Positions 41,306 through 50,299 of a DNA stretch of 64,000 bases are shown here, piece by piece. The stretch covers positions 503,833,001-503,897,000 of the forward strand of contig CM057453.1 in NCBI GenBank assembly GCA_016271365.2. The letters are read 5' to 3'. Under the pieces are notes generated by a model, which saw only the letters and a program-made list of their open reading frames with translations, did no database searches and was not told the DNA's origin. The first letter of the stretch is position 1. Each line of letters starts with the position of its first letter. This DNA is from Neoceratodus forsteri. Taxonomy: Eukaryota > Chordata > Ceratodontiformes > Ceratodontidae. The position numbers were made by a program, and so were the translations under genes.

Positions 41306-42195
41306 CAAATGGGCCTATTCATTCTCAAAACTGCTTATCGCCCTCCTCCTCATTTCAGCAGGAGACATTGAATCAAACCCTGGACCCACCCCTCCTCCCC
41401 TTACGCAACTCCTAAAGGGCTTAAAAATTGTTCGCCTCAATATAAGAAGCCTACTCCCCAAGCTCTCCCTCCTCCAGCCGATCATGCTGGATTTGCATCC
41501 GGATCGCCTGGTGCTCTCAGAAACCTGGCTGTCCCATAAGATACCTGGCAAGGGCAGAGGTATCGCAATGTATCTATCCTCCAACCTTCAGTACTCTCCT
41601 ATCCTGTCTATTTACACTGCCTACATTCATAGTTGACACCTACTGCCGACCTGATCTCCCTACACCGACCATATTTGAATTATTTTTATTTTTTATTTTT
41701 ATTTATTTTATTTAGTTTTTGTTTACCGGGTAGGTGCATTAGCCATAACAATGACTATTTTCAGGCACAACCCGGGAGAATACAAAATAAACTTCTGGCA
41801 CTAACAGTAACAGTACTTTTTTAGAAATAGTCAAAGTAATGGGTACATACAAGCAGGCTGCAACACAGGTAATAACTGGGTAGATTTGAGAGAAAGGAAT
41901 GGAGAAAGTAATCTTTCATATTCATGACTATTCACCTCATACACCACCTCCGGCGAGTTATACTTACTAGGTGACCTAAATGTGGACTGGCTCTCTCCTT
42001 CCAACTCTACAATATGCAACAAAGTAAACTCCCTAAACCTGTCACAACTAATTACATACCCGACTTGACTAAACCACAAATCTCTCAAACACCCCCTGAT
42101 TGACTGGGCCCTCACCTCCCACCCCCACCACATAACTGACTCTGGAATTCTCCCAGATGCCCTTAGCTACCACCACATGATCTACCGCATCCGTA
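41306..42195 (+). pseudogene. L2-C ORF2 N-terminus: 2A-like motif and endonuclease
   Basis: The frame KWAYSFSKLLIALLLISA leads into GDIESNPGP at 41361-41387, a perfect 2A-like motif. The endonuclease starts with LKIVRLNIRSLLPKLSLL and LVLSETWLS (catalytic Glu), then a deletion brings GRGIAMYLSS close. A stop at 41635 and an antisense L2 end (41683-41930) interrupt it. It resumes at about 41931 with GELYLLGDLNVDWLSPS (about 41952), LIDWALTSHPHHITDSG and LSYHHMIYRIRK, where the SINE-like insert begins. Confidence 0.84.
41683..41930 (-). mobile_element. Antisense L2-type 3' end fragment
   Basis: A T-rich start (41683-41716; the element's tail) is followed by GACTATTTTCAGGCACAACC and CGGGAGAATACAAAATAAAC, similar to 13465-13500 in the other antisense L2 (CCTATTTTCAGGTGCGACCC). 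About 250 bp, non-coding, 3' UTR only. It divides the L2-C endonuclease between IFEL and the GDLNVDW block. Confidence 0.75.
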
Positions 42196-42416
42196 AAGTT
42201 GCAAAGAGTAGGGGACATTTCCGGTGTCCTGGCCAACATTCCCCTTCCCATAAAACTGGTTCATGTAACTGTCCAGGCTGTGTGTGGGTGTTGATGTATG
42301 AAATGGCTGCCACTACACAGTCAGTCACTTCACTACCAGTCTAGCATGCTTGTAAAGCACTTTAGGATACACTGTGTATTAAAAGCGCTATATAAATGCA
42401 GATTCTTCTTCTTCAA
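42196..42416 (+). mobile_element. SINE fragment with CORE/V-type tail
   Basis: An insertion in the L2-C endonuclease-RT linker. Its 3' part, TTGTAAAGCACTTTAGGATA then GCGCTATATAAATGCAGATT and a TTC repeat, is the widespread vertebrate SINE/L2-like tail (usually GCGCTATATAAATGCA). The 5' 120 bp contains TGTAACTGTCCAGGCTGTGT but no clear tRNA promoter boxes. Host coding resumes with LKPPSKLIHLHSF. Confidence 0.72.
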
Positions 42417-42885
42417 ACTAAAGCCCCCCTCCAAATTAATCCATCTACACTCCTTTCGCTTGCTAAACCTAGCTCCCCTACTAAATGACTTACACCTTAC
42501 AGACAGGTCCCCCTTCTCTTCATAACCTTCCATCGATTCTGCCCTTAACTACTTCCAGATAAAATTCATGGAAATTTGGGACCTGCATGCCACCCCAAAC
42601 TAACAAGAGTCAAAGGCTCACACCTCCCCTGGATTAATGCTGAGCTACTAGCCTGCATGCATGCAAGGGACCAGGACTGGAAGGCCTACATGAAAACCAG
42701 ATCCCACACTCTCCTCCTTCGCTACAGGCAACTTAGGAATGCTTGTACAAAGGCCTCCAGATATGCCAAATCAGAATATTTCTCAGCATCTTTTTACACC
42801 AACTTAGGCTATCCTTCCAAGTCCTGGAGATTTGTCAAATCCCTCTTCTCTCCACCCTCCCACTCACCAATCCCTACGGTCTTAC
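42417..42885 (+). pseudogene. L2-C ORF2 linker
   Basis: Plus strand LIHLHSFRLLNLAPLLNDL, then VKGSHLPWINAELLACMHAR, DWKAYMKTRSHTLLLRYRQL and RNACTKASRYAKSEYFSASF, and YPSKSWRFVKSLFSPPS. This linker between endonuclease and RT has the usual P-W-x-N/D then R-D-x-x-x-x-x-x-K-x-S order. It ends with PIPTVLHTN at about 42892, where the antisense CR1 starts. The first two segments are in different frames. Confidence 0.82.
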
Positions 42886-43654
42886 ATACTAACATACTAA
42901 AATGCCAGCAGAATAGGCCTAACGGTCTTTCGTGTCTGCTTGTTTGGTCAGACCCCACCCTGGAAGCTGACCTTGCTGCCCCGCTCATCCTCTCTGGCTT
43001 CTCCCTTCCTAGTACCGGATACTCCCACTGCACAGGACCTTGCGTCCAGAACCCTTCCCCTGTACCTGTCCCACCCCCTCTTGAACCCCTCCACTGTCTC
43101 TGCCTCCACCAGCTCCCTGGGCAGCGCATTCCATGGTTCCACCACCCTCTCAGTGAAGTAGCACCTCCTCCTTTCTCTCCTGAATCTCCCCCCCTCCAGC
43201 TTCCACCCATGCCCTCTAGTTGCCCCCCCCCTTCGGAGAACCTTGATTGCTTCTCCCCTATTTAACCCCTTCAAGTACTTGAAGACCGCTATCATGTCCC
43301 CCTTCTCTCTTCCAATGTGTACATATTTAGCTCTTCAAGCCTCTCCCCATAGGTCCTGTCCCCCAAGCCCCAGATCATTTTGGTTGCCCTCCTCTGGACC
43401 ATCTCCAGGAGTTCAATGTCTCTCTTTAAGTGTAGCCTCCAAAACTGCACGGAGTACTCGAGGTGCAGCCTCACCAAGCAGTTATACAGGAGGAGTATCA
43501 CTTCCCTCCTTCTGGAGGTGATCCCCCTAGCGATGCATCCCAGCATCCTGTTGGCCTTGGCCGCTGCCCTCCTACAAGTCTCAGAGTTGTTCATCTTGAC
43601 ATCCACCACCACCCCCAGGTCCCTCTCAGCCATGGTAATGAAACACTCTCTGAT
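42886..43654 (-). mobile_element. 5'-truncated CR1 LINE, antisense, in L2-C
   Basis: Its 3' end is at the left with short TACTAACA/TACTAAAA repeats (42886-42902), then, on the minus strand, the 3' UTR and ORF2 C-terminus. On the right L2-C coding resumes with [12 protein letters not shown]. It encodes only the last 240 or so residues. Confidence 0.88.
42948..43654 (-). pseudogene. CR1 ORF2 C-terminal region
   Basis: Minus strand from 43654: [80 protein letters not shown] and [12 protein letters not shown]. After a one-base frame change at about 43292 come IAVFKYLKGL, RRRCYFTERVVEPWNALPRE and LVEAETVEGFKRGWDRY. All are classic CR1 C-terminal blocks, in order and well conserved. It is the youngest-looking CR1 in the window, with only one obvious frame break. 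Confidence 0.93.
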
Positions 43655-45400
43655 CCCCCATCTGTTGCGTCCACTTTCAACACTTTCTTTATTTCCTGTG
43701 CTTCCTTGCTCCTCTCCACCCTCCCACATGCACGCCTACTGCCTCTCCAGACCCCCTACTCTCTCCAAACCTCCCAACCCCTTCCCCTTTCTCATTCGCT
43801 CACATTTCACCAAATAATGCTACAAAGGTCCTCCATGCCTTGAACCCCTCCAAGGGTAACAGCCCAGATGGCCTAGACCCCAACCTGCTCTATCTCTCAG
43901 CCTCTGCAATAGCTGCCCCCCCCGGCCTCCCTCCTCAACCTATCTTTTACTCTATCCTCAGTTCCCTCCACCTGGAAACATTCTACTGTTATACCTCTTC
44001 CCTAAGGTGGTGATCCCACTTCCCCGGGGAACTATCATCCTATTTCCCTACTTCCTATTCTAGCCAAGCCCTAAGAACACACTGTCCTTGCACAACTCAT
44101 CCCTTATCTAGAATCCACCTCTTTCTTCACCCCTTTCCAGTCTGGTTTCCAGATGTCCCACTCCACCACCACCTCCATCTTACAGCTCACTCATTCCATA
44201 CTCACCAATATGGATCAGGGACACGTTACCTCAGACATTTCTGTCGATCTGGCAAAAGCTTTCGACACAGTATCCCACTTCCTCCTCCTCCAAAAACTCG
44301 CTGATGATGGGTTAAATACCTCAGCCACAGCATGGTTTCAGTCCTACCTGTCAGGCAGATCCCAATCTGTCAAAATTGCCTCCTCCTGCCTCTCTCCTCC
44401 CCCCATCACCATTGGTGTCCCACAGGGCTCTGTACTTGGCCCCATATTATTTTCTATTTTCCTCAATGATCTCCCCTCTGCCTGCTCCTCTTCCCAAATC
44501 CACATGTATGCAGACGAGACACTCCTTTACACATCTAGTACCTCATACACTGATGACGAGGCTAGACTGCAACATGATTTCCAGCATTGGTTCCAGTCCA
44601 ACCAGCTGTTTCCCAATGCCAAAAAGACAGTCTCCATGTCCTTTGGCGTTAGACAGAGGCTATCAAAACCTATACAACCCCTGCCTTCCACACCTTGAAT
44701 GGCACCCCTATTGAAAATGTCACAACCTTTAGATACCTTGGAGCCTGGTTAGACCACCATTTGGACTTTTCAGCACATATGGATGCAGTCTAAAAGAACT
44801 TACACCCCAAGCCTGGTGCTTTATATAGAAACAGGGCCTGCATTCTTCAAACTGCCCGTCGGGCAATCATGCAGAAAATGATCCTCCCCACCTCTGATTA
44901 TGTAGACATAGTCTACAGTGTCACCCCCAAAACTACCCTGACCAGACTGGACACCCCCCTCAACTCTTTCTGCCATTTCTTGCTTTCCTGCCCTCCTTGC
45001 ACTCACCATTGTGACCTTTACAAAGCCCTGTTCCTCCCATCCCTGGAGTCCAGACAATTGTCCCATACTGCTACGTTCATGGCCAAATTCTGGACCGGCA
45101 ATCTCCCCACCTATCTTTCCTCCTCCATTTCTGCCTCCTCCCAGAGCACTCACTCCCTCCATAACACAGACTTTTGCTCCTTCACAGTCCCCTACTATTC
45201 TACCACCACTGGCCAATCTGCCTTTTCTTTCTGCTGCCTTAAACAGTGGAATGCCCTACCATCCCCCATCTGCAATGCCACCTCACACAAATCACTCTCC
45301 TCCCCCCACGCGCTTACACAACCCCCTCCTGCTCATGTCATACGTAGTGACCTCTTACCTTACACTGACCCTTCTCCCCCCCCTCAAACTTTAGCCCCAT
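43655..45400 (+). pseudogene. L2-C reverse transcriptase and C-terminus
   Basis: Resumes [17 protein letters not shown], then LNPSKGNSPDGLDPNLLYLS (RT entry), a damaged stretch (about 43920-44150), and STTTSILQLTHSILTNMDQG. Then SDISVDLAKAFDTVSHFLLL (catalytic Asp), TIGVPQGSVLGPILFSIFLN and IHMYADETLLYTSS, where the Y-A-D-D box reads YADE. FPNAKKTVSMSFG follows, then in a new frame ENVTTFRYLGAWLDHHLDFS and the C-terminal blocks DYVDIVYSVTPKTTLTRLDT, CTHHCDLYKALF and FCCLKQWNALPSP. Several frame changes and the second-Asp change to Glu suggest inactivity. Confidence 0.88.
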
Positions 45401-45830
45401 GCTGAGCTTCATCATCCCACAAATTAGCTGATCTGCCTAACTTAGCACTTGCAGCTTTCCTTTCCTATTCTATTCACTAAGGCTGCCTACCCAGTTCTTG
45501 TAACTGTATGTATCTACCAAGTACTACCTCTCGTATCTTAGTTTAAACTCATGTTGAAATATTATACAAAAGTTTTTGGTTGTACCCATCACACTACACT
45601 TACAGTTCTGCTTACTATTAGCTGCTAGCATGTATTCTTGTCCTTTGTACTATATTGTCCTTTGTCTTACTTTGCTGCTAATGTATCCGTGTACTATTCA
45701 CTTGTTAAACCCCACTTCCCCTTCCCCCTAGGACGCATCTGGAAATGAGCAATATGCTCAGTATGCTTTCCTGGTGAAACTCTTGAATGAATGAATAAAT
45801 AAATAAACAAACAAACAAATAAATTATTGC
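45401..45830 (+). other. L2-C 3' UTR and tail
   Basis: Non-coding. It contains CATCTGGAAATGAGCAATAT and GCTCAGTATGCTTTCCTGGT, shared with the fragment at 35870-35910, then GAATGAATGAATAAATAAAT and an ACAAACAAATAAAT tail. Confidence 0.82.
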
Positions 45831-45924
45831 AAGAAACTGCCATAAAAATAAGGAGGGTAACTCTGGAGCAGATCTGGCCTTAGCAAATTGGGGCAAGTAT
45901 TTAACAGATGTCAAGGTGGGAGAT
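45831..45924 (+). other. Possible continuation of the Gypsy-type gag fragment
   Basis: About 94 bp between the L2-C tail and the next L1 encodes IARNCHKNKEGNSGADLALA then NWGKYLTDVKVGDKT in one open frame. IARNC resembles the end of a second zinc knuckle, so this may be the gag of 39986-40640 resuming after L2-C. It is short and the idea is tentative. Confidence 0.35.
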
Positions 45925-46414
45925 AAGACTTCCGGTGGCGCTATGGAGGACTAGGCGGTTTGTCTGAGGAGCTCTCCCCTCGCGGTGCTACTTTAAAGCC
46001 TTTTTATTACTTAAACCCCCCTCCGGAGAGAGGCGTCAGTACATGCAACAAACTAGCAGCAACTGCTATTGGTTTTTTAATACCGAACTATTCTGGGATG
46101 ACAGCCATGGCTCCCTGACCAAAGACATGGCTAATTTAGAAGACCTGAAGTGTACACACCATAACAAAAACTCAGCTGCTAAAACACCATCTTCTCATTC
46201 AACTGAGCCAATTTTACAAGCCATCCATGAGTTTACAACCGAAGTAAAGGAAACATTACAGGACCTACGTTCAGATTTAGGCACCCTTCAAACTTGAACA
46301 GATGAAGCAGTTGCCCAGATTTCAGCCAACTCAGAGCGCCTTGATGCTTTGGAGTCCTCGGTCACGGAGCTGGCCAATATTTACCTCGCTATTATTCATA
46401 GGCAAGAGGACACA
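45925..46414 (+). pseudogene. Second L1/Tx1 LINE: leader and ORF1 N-terminus
   Basis: The leader GACTTCCGGTGGCGCTATGG (45925 on) is typical of Tx1-type L1 starts. ORF1: the first frame from 46043 gives SHGSLTKDMANLEDLKCTHH; then a coiled-coil segment ILQAIHEFTTEVKETLQDLR and, after a TGA at 46295, AVAQISANSERLDALESSVT and LANIYLAIIHRQEDT. It is cut by the first Gypsy element at 46415. The last four bases CACA (46411-46414) are its target duplication. ORF1 continues in frame at 56191. Confidence 0.83.
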
Positions 46415-48027
46415 TGTAACCCCCCTGCAAATGGGGGTTCCCAAAAGACTTCCAGGAGCTTGCTTGAATGCTCCAAGCCTGAATGGTGTTTGGCGTTTAA
46501 GCCATTTATCAGTGAGTGTTTTTAGAACCTCTGGTACTGTCTCTTTAAGAGCTGTCTGCTTGCAGACATAATTAGTTTGTATGGGGGACTGTGTGTTTCT
46601 TTGATTGAGTACCACTCAAGCTGCTGCAATTCACCCCATTTTTGCAGTCACTAGAGTGCAAAGGGAACCTGTCTGAAAGATGTAACTGATTGCCAGAAAT
46701 CATTTACAGTAATAATAAAATTACAGTTTGTCTAACCTGCTTTCTTTGCAGTCAGAACTGTCTGCCTAGTTCCCCATTCTGGTTTTGAACTGCTGAACTG
46801 GACCAATCAGTGTGGGTAAACTAGCTCTAAAATGATGCCTTGGACGAATCAGAACTTGGGACTCATAATCTGAGCCAGCCACAAGAGGATTGTATGGGCA
46901 GTGACTCTGGGAGATGTAGTTTAGACTGGTGCCTTTTTGGACCAACAGCAGCAGTCTATTGTGAGTGACAGCCAATCCAGTCAAGAACTGGGAGGAACTC
47001 AAAGGAAGTGCCGGTTTTGTCTGTTGGGAGTTTCAGTTTGAGATCTGAAAGTGAAGGGAAAGAAACCCTGTGCTCCTTCAGTGCACAGTTTCAGTCAAAA
47101 CGTGTCAAGGCCCAGAGTTCCGGTCTCACAACTTGTGTAACTGCTTGTTAGGACTGAATCATCCTGTGAAAAGAATCAAAGGATCTCTGAAGAGTAGAAA
47201 CCAGGCTCACCCTGTAGAAGACTGAAGAAATTGTTGAATTACACTCGGTCTGTCGGAACTGAATCTGCTGTGTGTTCTCCTGGTTGTTGTGCAGTAATTG
47301 CGATTGGGATACAGATGCAACCTGCCTGGTATAGTGCTTTCTTTTTTTTTACCATATAAATGTGTGAGAGTCTCTTGGAGATCAAAGTAGCCCTGCTGAC
47401 ATTGAAGGACCATATCTTCTTTGGAGGTCGTGAGTACTAATTGGGTCGCTCCCTGTTGAATTGCCACATTAAATCCAAATGGAATTACTGTACTGCTGAC
47501 TGTTTAATTTTCCTTTTCTCTGTGTGAAAGGCCCTACCAGCTGCCACGGTTTGGACTAGCACTGGGGCCTGGGTACCCAGGGACAGTAACTGGTAGGGAT
47601 AGGCCTGTGCACAGAGCCATGATGTAGATAGTAAAGTGATAAGCTAATTAACCTGATTTCCCCTGTCCTTGTTATATCCCCTAAATAAATCAGAGCTGTT
47701 TGTTTCAACAAAGTTATACTGCCTGAGGTATTTGTCTATGTTAAAAGTACTGTACTGTGATTGTTGCACTGTATCTTATTTTACAGGATGTCCGGTGCCT
47801 GAACCAGCCTTGGGGGTAAGTGTATACTGTGAAATTAATTCTGCTATATTGTGGGCCACTAGTGGGAAAGGGGTTGCAGTGTCCCAGAGGGCTGTGACCA
47901 AGTAAGTTTAACTTGTGCAAACCCTGACCTCTGGGTGGAGGCACCACCATTGGATCCAGGCCCTCAACCTGTTAGTGGCAAATCAGGCAGGGGAGTAGCC
48001 CTGGGATAGCGCCATCTAGGGGTTACA
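46415..48027 (+). repeat. 5' LTR of Gypsy copy 1
   Basis: 1613 bp starting TGTAACCCCCCTGCAAATGG (with a short internal foldback AACCCCC...GGGGGTT) and ending CCATCTAGGGGTTACA. A polyadenylation signal AATAAA is at 47684-47689. It is close to identical to the 3' LTR apart from small indels, so the insertion is fairly recent relative to its surroundings. Confidence 0.94.
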
Positions 48028-48115
48028 TTTGGAGGCTCACCGCTGGGATTGTGTGTCCTCTAGTGGCCATATTTACAAACCACTGTTAAGGGAAAAAAAA
48101 TAAATAAATAAATAA
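48028..48115 (+). promoter_or_regulatory. Primer-binding-site region of Gypsy copy 1
   Basis: TTTGGAGGCTCACCGCTGGGATT follows the 5' LTR directly and is conserved in copy 2 (59033-59056). It is where a tRNA 3' end should pair to prime minus-strand DNA. The tRNA could not be named from sequence alone. An AAAT repeat precedes the gag ATG. Confidence 0.55.
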
Positions 48116-49695
48116 ATGGGTACCCCGACAGAAGTGGCTGTGCACCGGCTGGTGGAGTGGTGTACTGGGGAGGAGATCGACCCCCAAAATGCTATGCTTA
48201 TCCTGGACATCCCCCTGGGTATCAATACGGACACTGTGCAGGGAGTACTTTCCAAGGTGGAAGGTTTACAAAATCCTGTGGTGGTGGGTCGGCACGCTAA
48301 TCTGCTCACCCACACTTTCCTGGCCCTAGTAGAGTTTAAGGATCCCATAGATAGCTCCAAAGTACCACAGACCATTACCCCAGAGGGAGCCCTCACTGCT
48401 TGGAGAGTGATAACTAAGGACAGTAAAGACCGGGGGAATGAGCCCCCACCACTATCTGAAACTTTTGAGGAGAAATTTACAAATGGTTGCTGGGAGAAGG
48501 GAAAACTGTGGAGGACTTGAAGAAACTACTCTTGCCACCTGGGGTGTTCCTCCCCAACACCCTCTCCTGCTCCAGTACCCGTAATGGTGGCTGAACCAAT
48601 GCAGACTCCTGTTTCTGCACCTGCCATTAGTCACGACTCTTACGAAGGTTGGGGATCTTCTCTGGCACCCTCCCACCCCCAGAGGAGGATGACTGGGAGA
48701 CCTGGATAGACTATGTTGCCCCCAAGTGCTAGAATGGCAATGCACGGAAGCAGCGAAGAGGGTTAGTGAGAGCCTCCGAGGTCCTGCCCTGGCTACCATC
48801 CGTGCTAAACGGGCCAGTAACCCTGAAGCGACTGCACAAGCCTATTTTGAGGCCTTGGAGAATGTGTATGGGAGCCCAGATTCTGATGAGGACCTATGGT
48901 GGAGAGTAAGAAATGCACAACAGTACCAAGGGAGTTGTTGTCTGTGTATGTCTCTCGCTGGAAAATTGTTGCAAGAATGCCTCAGAAAGGGTAGTTTGCC
49001 AGCGATTGAACTGGACCGAACCAGACTGGACAGAATCCTAAGTCTGCCCCTTCTCAGAACTGCTGTTGCTTCAGTTCGCCTGGCAAATCGACTGGAATCC
49101 CACCCTCCTATGATGAGTTAATGAGAGAAATTAGGAGTTGAGAAAAGGCGACCTCGGGAGGATCTGCACCAATAGCTGTGGCTATGACCCGAGTGACTGA
49201 GGGTGGCCCATCAAGTGAAGTTCAGGGGCAGAGGTTGGCAGTCAATGAGTGCTCTGATAAGGAAAAGATATGCCACAATGGGCGAACTGTTGAGAGAGAT
49301 CCGAGAATTCAAAACAGTCCCTTTATGAAGGCCACGCCTGCAAGTACGGGCCCCGACCTATATCCGACTGCATCTGCTATGGGGTGGGGATACCCACCCA
49401 TGTATCTCCTGCTGATAACAGCTCCGAACTCGATTCCTTGACCATGGAAGTGGAGAAACTGACGAGATGTCTCCAAATGCTTATCACGCGAGACAGAGAT
49501 GGCACCAAGGTTTCCAGTTAGTAATACCCGCCCTGGCTCCCAGTGTGGCACCTCGGCCAGCTCAAACTCCAAAAGTATGTTTTGCTATAATTACGGGAAG
49601 GATGGGCACATGAAAGGAATGCCAATCCCAAAAGACACTGACAAAGTTGCATATAGGCTACAAGGAGAGCTTGGAGAACAAATCAGTGGTTAAGA
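48116..49695 (+). pseudogene. PNMA-like gag of Gypsy copy 1
   Basis: A capsid precursor. Start at 48116: MGTPTEVAVHRLVEWCTGEE, then NAMLILDIPLGINTDTVQGV and HTFLALVEFKDPI, resembling the N-terminal RRM-like segment of PNMA proteins (L-x-x-W-C...L-x-x-x-I-P). After a frameshift near 48500 and others, the capsid part reads RVSESLRGPALATIRAKRAS and EALENVYGSPDSDEDL, parallel to the PNMA S-L-R-G-P-A block. A zinc knuckle CYNYGKDGHMK (49583) has lost its second Cys. PNMA genes derive from Gypsy gag of this kind; the LTR flanks make this a retrotransposon, not a host PNMA gene. Confidence 0.84.
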
Positions 49696-49729
49696 GGTGC
49701 ACGAAATGATCCCAGTGAGGCACCAAAAT

Positions 49730-50165
49730 GCTAATTCCGTCCTTTGTGGCAAGGTCAGTTGCCCAGGCCCCCACTACCGCCTCTCCAGACTGGTCCAGAA
49801 TAGTGGGTCCCTCCATGGAGACCACTGTAAAGGTAAATGGAGTGTCTACAAGAGCTGTGATTAGACAGTGGCTCCCAAGTGACAATTATGTTTCAAGATT
49901 GGTATCAGAAGCATTTGTCAGACGTGCCCTTACAACCATTAGAAGGACTGCATGTATGGGGTTAAGTGGAGAAGGCCTACCCCTATTCTGGGTATATCCA
50001 ATTTGGCTGTCTTTCCCCACCTCCGTGGCTGGAGTGGCGAACAAGTGAGACCCTAGCCTTAGTGTGTCCCCCACTGGACTGTATGATGGTGTCCTTTGTT
50101 GATTGGAACAAATGCTCATATGTTCAGAAGGCTGGCAATTTGTGTTATGAAAAACAGGGTCAAAG
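49730..50165 (+). pseudogene. Protease region of Gypsy copy 1
   Basis: An aspartic protease that would process gag-pol. Plus strand: TVKVNGVSTRAV, after which a one-base shift breaks the D-S-G active-site block: the bases read in the next frame as LDSG but in the open frame as IRQWLPS. Downstream, YPIWLSFPTSVAGVANK matches copy 2. The protease is inactive through this frameshift near 49863. Confidence 0.85.
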
Positions 50166-50299
50166 ACTAGTAGAGCTTTAGAGTTCCGGCTTTAATTAAG
50201 AAGGCCTATGAGGCACAGAGATGCTGAAAATATAGAACCAGAGGAACCGGTCGGAATTGTATGGAAGAAGGATCCTGAGTCTCTGATCCTGGCACCAAA

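Larger units (their letters stand above)
40641..45830 (+). mobile_element. L2-type LINE with 2A-like motif (L2-C), three insertions
   Basis: A plus-strand LINE with a pyrimidine-rich leader (40641-41330), ORF2 from a hydrophobic segment plus 2A through endonuclease, RT and C-terminus (41320-45400), a 3' UTR, and a tail of GAATGAATGAATAAATAAAT ending near 45825. Insertions: antisense L2 end (41683-41930), a CORE/V-type SINE tail (42196-42416) and an antisense CR1 (42886-43654). The start boundary is approximate. Downstream, gag-like sequence seems to resume (see 45831). Confidence 0.83.

Noticed and set aside
42576..43265. 229-residue plus-strand frame that looks like one gene
   Set aside because: The first half is L2-C linker; the second half is antisense to the CR1 insertion. 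It is a chimera of two elements.
46331..46615. A minus-strand frame of about 85-95 residues repeated at 46331-46615, 54508-54762 and 57384-57671
   Set aside because: It lies in the LTR sequence and recurs only because the three LTRs are copies; its start and end run into different flanks and it has no family features.
48116..49120. Possible host PNMA gene
   Set aside because: Flanked by matching LTRs and followed by protease and pol with the same arrangement in a second copy, so it is a retrotransposon gag.
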